From: Streptomyces sp. MBT53
GTDB taxonomy: Bacteria > Actinomycetota > Actinomycetes > Streptomycetales > Streptomycetaceae
Assembly (NCBI RefSeq): GCF_016654115.1
Contig: NZ_JAEQAZ010000019.1
Location: 1-64,000 of the forward strand
Length of the DNA stretch: 64,000 nucleotides
Reading direction: 5' to 3'
Below the pieces are notes generated by a model. The model worked only from the letters and a program-made list of their open reading frames with translations, did no database searches and was not told the DNA's origin. The position numbers and the translations under genes were made by a program. Positions 51,596 through 61,087 of the stretch are shown piece by piece. The stretch's first letter is position 1. Each line of letters begins with the position of its first letter.

Positions 51596-52798
51596 CTACC
51601 GTTCGAGGACGAGGGCGAGGCCCTGGCCCACGCCGATGCAGAGGGTGGCGACGCCAACTCCTGTTCCCTTGCGGGCGAGTTGGTGGGCGACGGTGCCGGC
51701 GAGGCGGGCACCGGAGGCGCCGAGGGGGTGGCCCAGCGCGATGGCGCCGCCCTGGGGGTTGAGGATCGCCGGGTCGAACTCGGGCCATTCCGCGACACAT
51801 CCGAGCACCTGGGCGGCGAAGGCCTCGTTGAGTTCGAGGACTGACAGGTCGTCAAAACCCTTGCCCGCCTTGGCGAGTGCGCGGTTGACGGCCTCTACGG
51901 GGGCGAGTCCGAAGTAGTCCGGGTCGAGCGCGTGCACACCGGTCGCCGAGACCCGGGCGAGGGGCTGGCGGCCGGTGGCCCTGAGGCCCTCCTCGTCGGT
52001 CAGCAGCAGCGCGGCGGCTCCGTCGTTGAGCGGGGACGCGTTGCCGGCCGTGACCGTCCCGTTCTCGGTGCGGAACGACGGCTGGAGCCTCGCCATCGCC
52101 GCCAGGGAGGCATCTGCCCGTACGCATTCGTCGGCGGCGAAGGCGACCGGATCGCCCTTGCGCTGCGGGACCGGGACGGCGGCGATCTCGCCGTCGAAGA
52201 GCCCCGCGGCCTGTGCCTCGGCCGCCTTCTGGTGGCTGGCGAGCGCGAACTCGTCCTGCTGCTCGCGGCTGATCTTGTGCTTGTCGGCGATCAGTTCGGC
52301 GCTCTCGCCGAGCGGGATGGTCCACTGCGGGTTCATCGCCGGGTTGACCATGCGCCAGCCGAGCGTGGTCGAGTACAGCTCGGTGTGCCCGGCCGGGAAG
52401 GGGCGGTCCGACTTGGGCAGGACGTACGGCGCCCGGGTCATCGACTCCACCCCGCCCGCGACGGCGATCGAGGCGTCCCCGACCGCGATGGCGCGGGCCG
52501 CCTGGATCACCGCCTCCAGACCGGAGGCGCACAGCCGGTTGACGGTCACGCCCGGCACGGAGGTGGGCAGGCCCGCGAGGAGCGTGGCCATGCGGGCCAC
52601 GTCGCGGTTCTCCTCGCCGGCGCCGTTGGCGTTGCCGAAGAAGACGTCCCCGACGCGGGCCGGGTCCAAGTCCGGGGTGCGGGCGAGGAGTTCGCGGATG
52701 ACGTGGGCCGCCAGGTCGTCGGGGCGGACCGGGGCGAGGCCTCCGCTGTACTTGCCGAACGGGGTGCGGACGGCGTCGACGATGTAGACGGTGTTCAC
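51596..52798 (-). CDS. pcaF: Beta-ketoadipyl-CoA thiolase
   Basis: This is a 400-residue thiolase. The acyl-accepting Cys90 is in [11 protein letters not shown], the C-terminal His in [16 protein letters not shown], and the second Cys in TLCIGVGQG. It splits 3-oxoadipyl-CoA to succinyl-CoA and acetyl-CoA. Start GTG 52798 overlaps the pcaJ stop by four bases. The N-terminal [17 protein letters not shown] is the PcaF type. Confidence 0.95.
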   Translation of the reverse strand: MNTVYIVDAVRTPFGKYSGGLAPVRPDDLAAHVIRELLARTPDLDPARVGDVFFGNANGAGEENRDVARMATLLAGLPTSVPGVTVNRLCASGLEAVIQAARAIAVGDASIAVAGGVESMTRAPYVLPKSDRPFPAGHTELYSTTLGWRMVNPAMNPQWTIPLGESAELIADKHKISREQQDEFALASHQKAAEAQAAGLFDGEIAAVPVPQRKGDPVAFAADECVRADASLAAMARLQPSFRTENGTVTAGNASPLNDGAAALLLTDEEGLRATGRQPLARVSATGVHALDPDYFGLAPVEAVNRALAKAGKGFDDLSVLELNEAFAAQVLGCVAEWPEFDPAILNPQGGAIALGHPLGASGARLAGTVAHQLARKGTGVGVATLCIGVGQGLALVLER

Positions 52799-53439
52799 AA
52801 CAGGCCCTCCGTGACGGTCAGTTCGGCGTCGGTCCTGGCGACGATCTCCTCGACGGTCACACCGGGCGCGGTCTCGGTGAGCACCAGCCCCTCGGGTGTC
52901 ACGTCGATCACGCCGAGATCGGTGATGACCCGGTTCACGCACGCCTTGCCGGTGAGCGGCAGCGCGCACTCCTTGAGGATCTTCGGCGAGCCGTCCTTGG
53001 CCACATGGGTCATCACGACGATGACCGTGCGGGCGCCGTGGACGAGGTCCATCGCCCCGCCGATCCCGGTGATCAGCTTGCCGGGGATCGCCCAGTTCGC
53101 GAGGTCGCCGCCGGCCGAGACCTGCATCGCGCCCAGTACGGCGACGTCTATGTGACCGCCCCGGATCATCCCGAAGGAGAGCGACGAGTCGAAGAAGGAG
53201 GCGCCGGGCAGGACCGTCACGGTCTCCTTGCCGGCGTTGATCAGATCCGGGTCGACCTGGTCCTCGGTCGGATACGGGCCGGTGCCCAGGATGCCGTTCT
53301 CGGATTCGAGGATCACCTCGACGCCCGGCGGAAGGTAGTTGGGGATCAGGGTCGGCAGGCCGATGCCGAGATTGACGTACTGCCCGTCCTGAAGTTCGAG
53401 GGCCGCACGGGCCGCCATCTGCTCGCGTGTCCAGGCCAT
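52795..53439 (-). CDS. pcaJ: 3-oxoadipate CoA-transferase subunit B
   Basis: This 214-residue protein has the catalytic Glu in the motif [11 protein letters not shown]. It begins [29 protein letters not shown], characteristic of family I CoA-transferase beta chains. With PcaI it moves CoA from succinyl-CoA to 3-oxoadipate. ATG 53439 overlaps the pcaI stop by one base. Confidence 0.95.
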   Translation of the reverse strand: MAWTREQMAARAALELQDGQYVNLGIGLPTLIPNYLPPGVEVILESENGILGTGPYPTEDQVDPDLINAGKETVTVLPGASFFDSSLSFGMIRGGHIDVAVLGAMQVSAGGDLANWAIPGKLITGIGGAMDLVHGARTVIVVMTHVAKDGSPKILKECALPLTGKACVNRVITDLGVIDVTPEGLVLTETAPGVTVEEIVARTDAELTVTEGLL

Positions 53440-54200
53440 CAGCCGCTCACCGTCACTGTCCGCTGCTCGATCCGCTTGTCGGCGGCCTGTTCGGGGGTGA
53501 GGGCCACCACCCGCTGCACGAAGATCCCCGGCAGATGCACCGCGTCCGGGTCGATCGCGCCGGGCTCCACCAACTCCTCGACCTCGGCGATCGTCACCCT
53601 GCCCGCCATGGCGGCGAGGGGGTTGAAGTTGCGGGTCGACTTGTTGAAGACGAGGTTCCCGTGCCGGTCGCCCTTCGCGGCCCGTACCAGGGCGAAGTCG
53701 GTGCGGATGCCGCGCTCCAGCACGTACTCGGTGCCGTCGAAGTCCCGTACCTCCTTCGGCGGGGAGGCGAGCGAGACGCCGCCGGAGCCGTCGTAGCGCC
53801 AGGGCAGTCCGCCCTCGGCGACCTGGGTGCCGACCCCGGCAGGGGTGTAGAAGGCGGGGATGCCCGCGCCGCCGGCGCGCAGCCGCTCCGCGAGGGTGCC
53901 CTGGGGGATCAGCTCGACCTCCAGTTCCCCGGCCAGGTACTGGCGGGCGAACTCCTTGTTGGCGCCGATGTAGGAGCCGGTGACCCGGGCGATCCGGCCG
54001 GCGGCCAGCAGTACGGCGAGGCCGGACTCCAGGGCCCCGCAGTTGTTGGAGACCACGCCCAGGGAGCCGACCCCGCGCTCGTACAGCGCCTGGATCAGCA
54101 CGTTCGGTACACCGCTCAGCCCGAAGCCGCCGACGGCGAGCGTCGCTCCGTCCGGCACATCGGCCACTGCCTCCAGGGCTGTGGCGACCACCTTGTCCAT
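53439..54200 (-). CDS. pcaI: 3-oxoadipate CoA-transferase subunit A
   Basis: This 253-residue protein has the alpha-chain motif [16 protein letters not shown] near the N-terminus and NNCG with [27 protein letters not shown]. It is the first gene of the pcaIJFHGBL operon. Its ATG at 54200 faces the divergent regulator gene at 54435 across 234 bp. Confidence 0.95.
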   Translation of the reverse strand: MDKVVATALEAVADVPDGATLAVGGFGLSGVPNVLIQALYERGVGSLGVVSNNCGALESGLAVLLAAGRIARVTGSYIGANKEFARQYLAGELEVELIPQGTLAERLRAGGAGIPAFYTPAGVGTQVAEGGLPWRYDGSGGVSLASPPKEVRDFDGTEYVLERGIRTDFALVRAAKGDRHGNLVFNKSTRNFNPLAAMAGRVTIAEVEELVEPGAIDPDAVHLPGIFVQRVVALTPEQAADKRIEQRTVTVSG

Positions 54201-54434
54201 CCGTGAAGCTCCGTCCCGTCCGAGCGCCCGGTCAGCAGTCCGTGCGGTGGGGATCGCCGCAGTTCGTCAGGGCACTGAGCATTTCGGTGAAGTTTCTTTC
54301 ACGCTGCCACTGCGGGGCCCTCGCGTCAAGGCCTGGGAGAACCCCCAGGTCGGCTCCGTGCACAGGCCTGGACTCGGCCCCGGGGTCTCCGGGTATCGTT
54401 CAGTGCACGGACGAATACGGCCTCGGGAGGGCAC
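54201..54434. promoter_or_regulatory. pcaI-pcaV divergent control region
   Basis: This region should hold the PcaV operators. Two candidates are seen: GTGAAGTTTCTTTCAC (54287-54302), an inverted repeat of GTGAA/TTCAC, and an imperfect repeat ATCGTTCAGTGCACGGACGAAT (54395-54416) close to pcaV. CTCGGGAGGGCAC before ATG 54435 is the ribosome site. Confidence 0.5.
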
Positions 54435-54899
54435 ATGGGCGCGGTGGACCTCACCATCCATCCCGGGCACCTCGCCCGGCGGCTCCAGCAGGCGCACTAC
54501 CTGCTGTGGAACACGATGGTCTCCGAGGAGATCACCTCCCCGCAGTTCGCGGTGCTCAACGCGCTCGTCGCCGAGCCGGGGCTCGACCAGCGCACGGTGG
54601 GTGAGCGGGTGGGCCTGGACCGGTCCACCGTCGCCGAGGTGATCAGCCGGCTGAGCAGCCGCGGTCTCCTCGACAAGGTACGTGACACGCGTGACGGCCG
54701 CCGTTTCCTGCTCTGCCTGACCGACGACGGCCGGCGCGTCCACCGCAAGCTCGCTGTCCGCACGGCCCGGATGAACCAGGTCTTCCTGGCCCCCCTCTCC
54801 GCCGAGGAACAGGGCGTCTTCCTCGACCTCATCCAACGTGTCTCGGACGCGGCCGAGGGACTCCGCAACCCCACGGAGCCCCTCGCCGCCCACCGCTGA
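54435..54899 (+). CDS. pcaV: MarR-family regulator of protocatechuate catabolism
   Basis: This 154-residue MarR protein has its HTH around LDQRTVGERVGLDRSTVAEVISRLSSRGLL, with wing DTRDGRRFLLCLTDDG. Its place, divergent from pcaI, and the gene order match the S. coelicolor pcaV-pcaIJFHGBL cluster, where PcaV represses the operon and is released by protocatechuate. I recall an essential ligand-binding Arg15 in that protein; here Arg15 is present (HLARRLQQ). Confidence 0.92.
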   Translation: MGAVDLTIHPGHLARRLQQAHYLLWNTMVSEEITSPQFAVLNALVAEPGLDQRTVGERVGLDRSTVAEVISRLSSRGLLDKVRDTRDGRRFLLCLTDDGRRVHRKLAVRTARMNQVFLAPLSAEEQGVFLDLIQRVSDAAEGLRNPTEPLAAHR

Positions 54900-54910
54900 C
54901 CCGGGCCGTG

Positions 54911-55906
54911 TCAGGCCTTCGCGAACACCACCCAGACCTGGCCCTTCGCGAAGTTCACGGGTGTGCCGTCGGAGGCGGTGAACGCCGTTCCGTCCGTGGC
55001 CGTCGGCCGCTTCCAGTCGACGCTGTAGGTACGGCCGTCCCGCAGCACGTCCGCCTTCCCGGAGCCGACGGTCACGGTGTACGGCGTGTTGTTGCCGAGG
55101 ACGTCGTGATAGGCGGACTTCTGGATCTTCACGTACTGGACGACGACCGTCGCCGGGGCCAGCCGCTTCCCGGCGGTCGTCACGGCCGGCGTGCCGTCCT
55201 CGGTGACCAGCCAGCGGTGCTGCGACCCGGACCAGGTGAAGGTGAAGCGGGCCGCCGGATAGCGGACGGTACGGGAGGCCGTTGCCTTGCCGCCCGCGGG
55301 GGCGGCGCCGTAGTGGAAACCCGTCGTCAGGGCCGCCGCACCCGGGGCGGACGAGAGCAGCTTGTTCGGGCGCAGATAGAGGTTGTGCGGGGCGGACTTG
55401 TCGACACCCCGGTAGTAGGCGCTCGCCACCTCGTCGGGCGATGCGGACCGCAGCGGTGCCTTGTCGATCAGCGGCAGCAGCTTGCCCTGGGCCCCGGAGA
55501 AGGCGAGCGTCGGGTCGTCGAACTGGCGCAGCAGCTCCAGATCGGACACGCGGGCGCTGCGCACCGGCCCGACGGACTTGGGCAGCTTGGTGGCGAACAC
55601 CGCCATCAGCCGGCTCAGCCCGCCCTCGACCTGCTCGGCGTAGACGATGTCCGCCGAGTCCAGGCCCGTCTGCGGGCGGGCCGCCGGCACGTTGTCGATC
55701 TTCACCGCGAGCACCGGACCGGCGGCGGGGGCGACCGTGCTCGGGCTCTCGGTCGGGCTCTGCGTGGGGGACTGGGTCCGTCCGCGTCCGTCGTCGGTGG
55801 TGCCGCCGTGATGCGCCGTGCAGCCCACCGCCAGGGAGGCCGTCATCGTGGCGGCCAGCAGCGCCGCTCGTCTCGCGCCGCGACGCCGGGGCGCCTTCTG
55901 TCCCAT
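54911..55906 (-). CDS. DUF3048-domain lipoprotein
   Basis: This is a 331-residue lipoprotein with basic N-terminus and lipobox LAVGC (Cys29), then a Ser/Thr/Pro tether. DUF3048 starts PVLAVKIDNVPAARPQTGLDSADIVYAEQVEGGLSR, the family hallmark (YerB-like). TVGSGKADVLRDGRTYSVDWKRP forms the C-terminal half. The role is unknown, probably cell-surface. ATG 55906; GTG 55921 would add five residues. The promoter may be the AT-rich TTATAAGA near 55950 on the minus strand. Confidence 0.85.
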   Translation of the reverse strand: MGQKAPRRRGARRAALLAATMTASLAVGCTAHHGGTTDDGRGRTQSPTQSPTESPSTVAPAAGPVLAVKIDNVPAARPQTGLDSADIVYAEQVEGGLSRLMAVFATKLPKSVGPVRSARVSDLELLRQFDDPTLAFSGAQGKLLPLIDKAPLRSASPDEVASAYYRGVDKSAPHNLYLRPNKLLSSAPGAAALTTGFHYGAAPAGGKATASRTVRYPAARFTFTWSGSQHRWLVTEDGTPAVTTAGKRLAPATVVVQYVKIQKSAYHDVLGNNTPYTVTVGSGKADVLRDGRTYSVDWKRPTATDGTAFTASDGTPVNFAKGQVWVVFAKA

Positions 55907-55998
55907 GCCCACCGTTGCCACCAGTCTGTGTTTTCGATTGTGCTCTTATAAGTTCATTGGTGGCCATACCCGCTCGGTTGTGTTTGTGCGCGTCGAAT

Positions 55999-56012
55999 GG
56001 GCCGATCGGCCC
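55999..56012. terminator. Short palindrome after the ligase gene
   Basis: GGGCCGATCGGCCC is a perfect 14-bp palindrome 21 bp past the ligase stop. It is a possible weak terminator or protein-binding site. Confidence 0.35.
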
Positions 56013-56032
56013 ACCGGAAGATCCGGAGGAAG

Positions 56033-57103
56033 TCAGTCCGGCGTGCCGAGGATCTCCGCGAGGTCGTAGCGGACCGGCTCCTCCAGCTGTGCGTAGGTAC
56101 AGCTCTCGGGCGTACGGTCCGGGCGCCAGCGGCGGAAACGCGCCGTGTGCCGGAAGCGCGCGCCGTTCTCCATGTGGTCGTACGCCACCTCGGCCACCCA
56201 CTCCGGTCGCAGCGGCACCCAGGACAGGTCCTTCTTGCCGGACCAGCGGCTCGGCGCCCCCGGCAGTCGGGCGCTCTCGTGCGCGGCCTCCTCCGACCAG
56301 GCCGCCCACGGATGCCCGGCGGGGTCGTCCATGCGCAGCGGCTCCAGCTCCTCGATCAGCTCGGCGCGCCGCTTCATCGTGAAGGCGGCCGACACGCCCA
56401 CGTGCTGCAGGGTGCCCTGGCCGTCGTAGAGACCGAGAAGGAGGGAGCCGACCACCGGTCCGCTCTTGTGGAGGCGGTACCCGGCGACCACGACGTCCGC
56501 CGTCCGCTCGTGCTTGATCTTGAACATCGCGCGCTCGTCCTGGCGGTAGCGCAGATCCAGCGGCTTGGCCACGACACCGTCGAGCCCGGCCCCCTCGTAC
56601 TGCTCGAACCACCGCTGCGCCACCTCGATGTCGGTGGTCGCGGGCGCCAGGTGCACGGGCGGGGTCGCGGCCGACAGCGCTCGGGCGAGGAGTGCCCTGC
56701 GGTCGGCGAGCGGTACGTCCACGAGCGACTCGTCGGCCAGGGCCAGCAGGTCGAAGGCGACGAAGGAGGCCGGGGTCCGCTCGGCCAGCGTCCGTACCCG
56801 CGAGTCGGCCGGGTGGATGCGTTCGGTCAGCGCGTCGAAGTCGAGCCGCCCCTCACGCGCGATCACGATCTCCCCGTCCAGCACACAGCGCTCCGGCACC
56901 CGCTCCTTCAGCGCCTCGACCAGCTCGGGAAAGTACCTGGTCAACGGCTTTCCGGTACGGCTGCCCAGCTCGATCTCGGCGCCGTCGCGGAACACGATCG
57001 CCCGGAAGCCGTCCCACTTCGCCTCGTAGTGCATGCCCGGCGGAATCCTCGCCACCGACTTGGCGAGCATCGGCTTCACGGGCGGCATCACCGGCAGATC
57101 CAT
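56033..57103 (-). CDS. ATP-dependent DNA ligase (LigC-like)
   Basis: This 356-residue enzyme has its adenylation domain starting PPVKPMLAKSVARIP. The nucleophile Lys29 is in EAKWDGFR (motif I). RTGKPLTRYFPE, VLDGEIV and GLDGVVAKPLDLRYRQ (motif IV region) follow, then an OB-fold with MFKIKHERTADVVVAGY (motif V) and LRPEWVAEVAYDH. LigC/LigD-type ligases seal breaks with ribonucleotides, often in end joining. ATG 57103 is 75 bp from the divergent polymerase gene. No Ku gene is in view. Confidence 0.93.
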   Translation of the reverse strand: MDLPVMPPVKPMLAKSVARIPPGMHYEAKWDGFRAIVFRDGAEIELGSRTGKPLTRYFPELVEALKERVPERCVLDGEIVIAREGRLDFDALTERIHPADSRVRTLAERTPASFVAFDLLALADESLVDVPLADRRALLARALSAATPPVHLAPATTDIEVAQRWFEQYEGAGLDGVVAKPLDLRYRQDERAMFKIKHERTADVVVAGYRLHKSGPVVGSLLLGLYDGQGTLQHVGVSAAFTMKRRAELIEELEPLRMDDPAGHPWAAWSEEAAHESARLPGAPSRWSGKKDLSWVPLRPEWVAEVAYDHMENGARFRHTARFRRWRPDRTPESCTYAQLEEPVRYDLAEILGTPD

Positions 57104-57178
57104 GGCTCCGATTCTGCGCTCGTACGTCGCTTGTCGCCCGGTGTGCGATGTTCGGACGGCGGGCCTACCGTGGCTCGC

Positions 57179-58201
57179 ATGGGCGAAGCGGTGGAACTGG
57201 AGGCGGGCGGCCGGACCGTACGGCTGTCCAGTCCCGACAAGATCTTCTTCCCGGAGCGCGGCTTCACCAAGCTGGACCTCGCCCGCTACTACATCGCGGT
57301 CGGCCCCGGAATCCTGCGCGCCCTGCGCGACCGCCCCACCACCCTGGAGCGCTACCCGGACGGGGTCGAGGGCGAGAACTTCTTCCAGAAACGGGCGCCC
57401 AAGAACATGCCCGACTGGATTCCGCGCGCCCACATCACCTTCCCCAGCGGACGCAGCGCCGACGAGATGTGCCCCACCGAACAGGCCGCCGTCCTGTGGG
57501 CCGCCCAGTACGGCACGCTCACCTTCCATCCCTGGCCGGTCCGCCGCGACGACGTCGACAGCCCCGACGAACTCCGCATCGACCTCGATCCGCAGCCCGG
57601 CACCGACTACGACGACGCGGTCCGCGCCGCCCACGAACTCCGCGCCGTACTCGACGAGTTCGGTGGTCTGAAGGGCTTCCCCAAGACCTCCGGCGGACGT
57701 GGCCTGCACGTCTTCGTCCCCATCGAGCCCAACTGGACCTTCACCCAGGTCCGCCGTGCCGCCATCGCCGTCGGCCGCGAACTGGAACGCCGGATGCCCG
57801 AGCAGGTGACGATCAAGTGGTGGAAGGAGGAGCGCGGCGAGCGCATCTTCGTCGACTACAACCAGACCGCCCGCGACCGCACCATCGCCTCCGCCTACTC
57901 TGTACGACCCGGCCCGCACGCCCCGGTCTCGGCCCCGTTGAGTTGGGACGAGGTCGGCACCGCGCACCCCCGTGACTTCGACCTCGCGACCATGCCGGCC
58001 CGGTTCGCCCAACTCGGCGACGTGCACGCCGACATGGACGACCACCGCTACTCCCTCGACGCCCTCCTCGAACTGGCCCGCCGCGACGAACACGACCACG
58101 GGCTGGGCGATCTGCCGTATCCGCCGGAGTACCCGAAGATGCCGGGGGAGCCCAAGAGGGTGCAGCCGAGCCGTGCGAAGAAAGAGCCCGAGGGATCCTG
58201 A
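57179..58201 (+). CDS. LigD-type polymerase/primase domain protein
   Basis: This is a 340-residue stand-alone polymerase. The AEP-fold catalytic motif is RIDLDPQPG, with D135 and D137. PKTSGGRGLHVFVPI and DYNQTARDRTIASAYSVRP are family motifs. It fills gaps, preferring ribonucleotides, in end joining with LigC-like ligases. It stands alone without the LigD nuclease or ligase, so it is the split form. A basic tail (RVQPSRAKKEPEGS) ends it. The cyclodeaminase gene starts 4 bp later. Confidence 0.93.
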   Translation: MGEAVELEAGGRTVRLSSPDKIFFPERGFTKLDLARYYIAVGPGILRALRDRPTTLERYPDGVEGENFFQKRAPKNMPDWIPRAHITFPSGRSADEMCPTEQAAVLWAAQYGTLTFHPWPVRRDDVDSPDELRIDLDPQPGTDYDDAVRAAHELRAVLDEFGGLKGFPKTSGGRGLHVFVPIEPNWTFTQVRRAAIAVGRELERRMPEQVTIKWWKEERGERIFVDYNQTARDRTIASAYSVRPGPHAPVSAPLSWDEVGTAHPRDFDLATMPARFAQLGDVHADMDDHRYSLDALLELARRDEHDHGLGDLPYPPEYPKMPGEPKRVQPSRAKKEPEGS

Positions 58202-58205
58202 GCGG

Positions 58206-59135
58206 ATGACTCGCCTCCTGACCCGAAGCGACCTCGGTGATCTCCTGGAACCCTCGGCCTGTCTCACGGCGCTGCGCGACGGCTTCCGCGCGGTGGGGGT
58301 CGAGCCGGCGATTCCCGGCCAACGGGTGCGCACCGACCTGCCGTTCCCCGGTACGGCCACCGCTCTGATCCCCGGACTGCTGCCCGGCATCGAGGCCTAC
58401 ACCGTGAAGGTCAACGCCAAGTTCCCCGGTGCGCGGCCCGCGTTGCGTGGGGTCATCTGCCTGTACAGCGGTGTGGACGGCGAGTTGCTCGCCCTGCTGG
58501 ACTCGGCGACCGTGACCGCCTGGCGCACGGGACTGGCGGCGGCGCTCGGCACCCATGTGCTGGCGGGCCCGGCGGAGGACGCTGCGGTGGGGGTCATCGG
58601 TGCGGGCGCGCAGGCCGAGTTGATGGTGCGGGGGCTGGGCGTCCTGCGGCCGTACGGTCAACTCCTCGTCCACGACACGGACTTCGAGCGGGCGGCCGAC
58701 TTCGCCGTACGGCACGGAGGCCGGGCGCTGGGCTCGGCGACGGAGATCGCCTCGGCCGCCGACATCGTGCTCCTGGCGACCTGGTCCCGCACCCCGCTGC
58801 TGTCCCTCGCGGACACCCGTGCGGGCCAGCACTTCACCAGCCTCGGCGCCGACGAGCCCGGCAAGCGGGAACTCGCCGCGGACCTGCTGGACACGGCGCT
58901 CGTCGTCGTCGACGACCGCCAACTGGTCGCCGTCGTGGGCGCGTTGGCGCCGGACGACATCGACACGACCCTCGGCGACGTACTGCGCGGCGACCACCCG
59001 GGCCGCACCGACTCCACCGCCCGCTCGGTGTACGCCCCCGTCGGCCTGCCCTGGCAGGACCTGGCGCTCGCCTGGCTGGCGTACCAACGGGCAGAGGAAG
59101 GCGGGGTCGGGCGGCGGGTGAATCTGCTGGGGTGA
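58206..59135 (+). CDS. Ornithine cyclodeaminase/mu-crystallin family protein
   Basis: This 309-residue protein has a substrate region YTVKVNAKFPGARPALRGVICLY, where the Lys is the usual catalytic residue, and an NAD-binding motif VGVIGAGAQAELMVRGL. TARSVYAPVGLPWQDLALAWLAY closes the domain. The family includes ornithine cyclodeaminases, imine reductases and alanine dehydrogenases; the exact substrate is unclear. It is transcribed right after the LigD-type polymerase, an odd pairing. Confidence 0.85.
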   Translation: MTRLLTRSDLGDLLEPSACLTALRDGFRAVGVEPAIPGQRVRTDLPFPGTATALIPGLLPGIEAYTVKVNAKFPGARPALRGVICLYSGVDGELLALLDSATVTAWRTGLAAALGTHVLAGPAEDAAVGVIGAGAQAELMVRGLGVLRPYGQLLVHDTDFERAADFAVRHGGRALGSATEIASAADIVLLATWSRTPLLSLADTRAGQHFTSLGADEPGKRELAADLLDTALVVVDDRQLVAVVGALAPDDIDTTLGDVLRGDHPGRTDSTARSVYAPVGLPWQDLALAWLAYQRAEEGGVGRRVNLLG

Positions 59136-59155
59136 ACCATGGGATCTTGTCGAGT

Positions 59156-59169
59156 TGGGAGCGCTCTCA
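59156..59169. promoter_or_regulatory. CebR-like operator before the LacI gene
   Basis: TGGGAGCGCTCTCA differs by one base from TGGGAGCGCTCCCA, the CebR box known from Streptomyces cellobiose genes. It lies 55 bp upstream of the LacI-family start, which suggests self-regulation. Confidence 0.6.
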
Positions 59170-59224
59170 CCGTCCGCTTCGCCCGCGGCTATCCTGATCC
59201 GCAGCATCGAGGAGGGGTCCAGAA

Positions 59225-60271
59225 GTGACCGAGACAGCACCGCGCCCCACGCTGGAGGCCGTGGCCGCGCGGGCGGGGGTGTCGCGGGCCACCGTCTCCC
59301 GCGTGGTCAACGGCGGGGACGGGGTGCGGGAATCGCTCGTCGAACGGGTCCGGCAGGCCGTGGACGAACTCGGCTACGTCCCCAACCAGGCGGCCCGCTC
59401 CCTGGTGACCAGGCGCCACGACGCCATCGCCGTGGTGATCGCCGAACCGGAGACCCGGGTCTTCGCCGACCCCTTCTTCGCCATGCAACTCCGCGGCATC
59501 AGCAAGGAGTTGACCGCCCACGACTCCCAACTCGTCCTGCTCCTCACGGAAGGCCGCGCCGACCATGCCCGCGTCGGCCGCTATCTCGCCGGCGGACATG
59601 TGGACGGCGCGCTCGTCTTCTCCCTCCACCTCGACGACCCGCTGCCCGGACTGATCCAACGGGCCGGTGTCCCCACGGTGTTCGGCGGCCGGCCCTCCTG
59701 GAGCGAGGGAACCCGCGCGACCGGACCCACCGTCTACGTCGACTGCGACAACCGGGGCGGTGCCCGCGAGGCCGTACGCCATCTCGTCGGGCTGGGCCGC
59801 ACCCGGATCGCGCACATCACCGGCGCCCTCGACCAGACGTCCGCGGTGGACCGGCTCGACGGGTTCCGGGATGTGATGGTCGACGTCGATCCCCGGCTGA
59901 TCGTCGAGAGCGACTTCACCCCGGGCGGCGGCGAGCGCGCCATGCGGGAACTCCTCGACCGCTGCCCGGACGTGGACGCCGTGTTCGCCGCCAACGACCT
60001 CACCGCCTACGGCGCCATGAAGGTGCTGCGCGAGGAGGGGCTGCGGGTGCCCGAGGACGTGGCCGTCATCGGCTTCGACGACATGCTGCCGGTCGCCGAA
60101 CAGACCGAGCCGCCGCTCACGACGGTCCGCCAGGACATAGAGGAGATGGGCCGGTTGATGGCACGCCTGCTGCTGCGCGGCCTCGACCGCCGGGCCACCA
60201 GCGAGGGCGTCGGAGGCGCGCCGTCCAGCGTGATCCTGCCGACCACACTGGTCCACCGCGCCTCCGCGTAG
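59225..60271 (+). CDS. LacI-family sugar regulator
   Basis: This 348-residue repressor has its HTH and hinge at residues 8-65 (PTLEAVAARAGVSRATVSRVVNGG, then VDELGYVPNQAARSLVTRR). The sugar-binding domain ends in PLTTVRQDIEEMGRLMARLLL. Start GTG 59225 has GAGGGGTCC upstream. A CebR-like box precedes it, and the HTH resembles CebR-type proteins. No sugar operon adjoins, so its targets are elsewhere, possibly among the glycosidase genes in this window, although I found no other close box here. Confidence 0.88.
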   Translation: MTETAPRPTLEAVAARAGVSRATVSRVVNGGDGVRESLVERVRQAVDELGYVPNQAARSLVTRRHDAIAVVIAEPETRVFADPFFAMQLRGISKELTAHDSQLVLLLTEGRADHARVGRYLAGGHVDGALVFSLHLDDPLPGLIQRAGVPTVFGGRPSWSEGTRATGPTVYVDCDNRGGAREAVRHLVGLGRTRIAHITGALDQTSAVDRLDGFRDVMVDVDPRLIVESDFTPGGGERAMRELLDRCPDVDAVFAANDLTAYGAMKVLREEGLRVPEDVAVIGFDDMLPVAEQTEPPLTTVRQDIEEMGRLMARLLLRGLDRRATSEGVGGAPSSVILPTTLVHRASA

Positions 60272-60295
60272 GCCTGCGCCCCCGGGGTCGCTCCG

Positions 60296-61087
60296 TCAGC
60301 TCTGCGGCGGCTCGCTCCTGATGACGGCGAAGCGGGCGCCGTGCGGGTCGGTGAGCTGGGCCATGCGGCCGACGCCCTCCATGGTGGCGGCGGGCACGGT
60401 GACCTTGCCGCCGCTCTCCAGCGCCTTGGCCACGGTGGCGTCCACGTCGGCGACCTCGAAGTAGGCCAGCCAGTACGCCCCCGAGGCCGCCCCCGTGGCG
60501 TCGAAGTCGAGCGGGACGACACCGCCGAACATCGCGTCCTCACCGGCGCCCGCCGGGTTGAGACAGGTGTAGTCACCGCCCGGCATGGGAGCGGCCGAGG
60601 TCTCCAGACCGAACGAGGCGTGGTAGAACGCCGCAGCCGCCGCGACGTCCGGCGTGTACAACTCCACCCAGGTCAGCGAACCGACGTCGCCCGCCACGTC
60701 GACACCCTTGGTCCGGCCCGGCTGCCAGACGCCGAACGCGGCGCCCGCCGGGTCCCTGAGGATCGCCATGTGCCCCTCGCCCATCACGTCCATCGGCTGG
60801 AACAGGACCGCGCCGTGCGCCTGCTCCACCGCCTTGGCCGTGGCCTCCGCGTCCGGGCTCTGGAAGTACACCGTCCAGGCGGACGAGTCGTGCTCCGGCG
60901 GCAGTGGCATACCGCCGGCGACCGTCCTGCCGTCCAGTTGGAAGAAGCCGTAGCCGCCGGCCTCGGGTCCCGCGGACTGGAACTCCCAGCCGAAGAGACC
61001 GCCGTAGAAGGAGATGGCGCTGTCGATGTCGGGCGAGCCGACGTCCAGCCAGTTGGGAGCGCCGTTGACGAAATGGGTGGTGAGCAT
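60296..61087 (-). CDS. Double glyoxalase-fold (VOC) protein
   Basis: This 263-residue protein has two tandem VOC domains. Repeat 1 (about 1-125) begins APNWLDVGSPDIDSAISFYGGLFGW. Repeat 2 (about 135-263) begins LTWVELYTPDVAAAAAFYHASFG. Such proteins bind a metal and act in glyoxalase, dioxygenase or resistance roles; the substrate is unknown. ATG 61087 follows GAGGAGGG. Close homologues in Streptomyces are often called hydroxylases without proof. Confidence 0.85.
   Translation of the reverse strand: MLTTHFVNGAPNWLDVGSPDIDSAISFYGGLFGWEFQSAGPEAGGYGFFQLDGRTVAGGMPLPPEHDSSAWTVYFQSPDAEATAKAVEQAHGAVLFQPMDVMGEGHMAILRDPAGAAFGVWQPGRTKGVDVAGDVGSLTWVELYTPDVAAAAAFYHASFGLETSAAPMPGGDYTCLNPAGAGEDAMFGGVVPLDFDATGAASGAYWLAYFEVADVDATVAKALESGGKVTVPAATMEGVGRMAQLTDPHGARFAVIRSEPPQS

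Noticed and set aside
54395..54416. Strong PcaV operator near the pcaV start
   Set aside because: The inverted repeat matches at only about four of seven positions per arm, so it is kept only as a weak candidate in the control-region entry.
56033..58390. 785-codon minus-strand frame extending the ligase upstream across the polymerase gene
   Set aside because: The ligase domain begins at ATG 57103; the upstream part is the complement of the polymerase gene.
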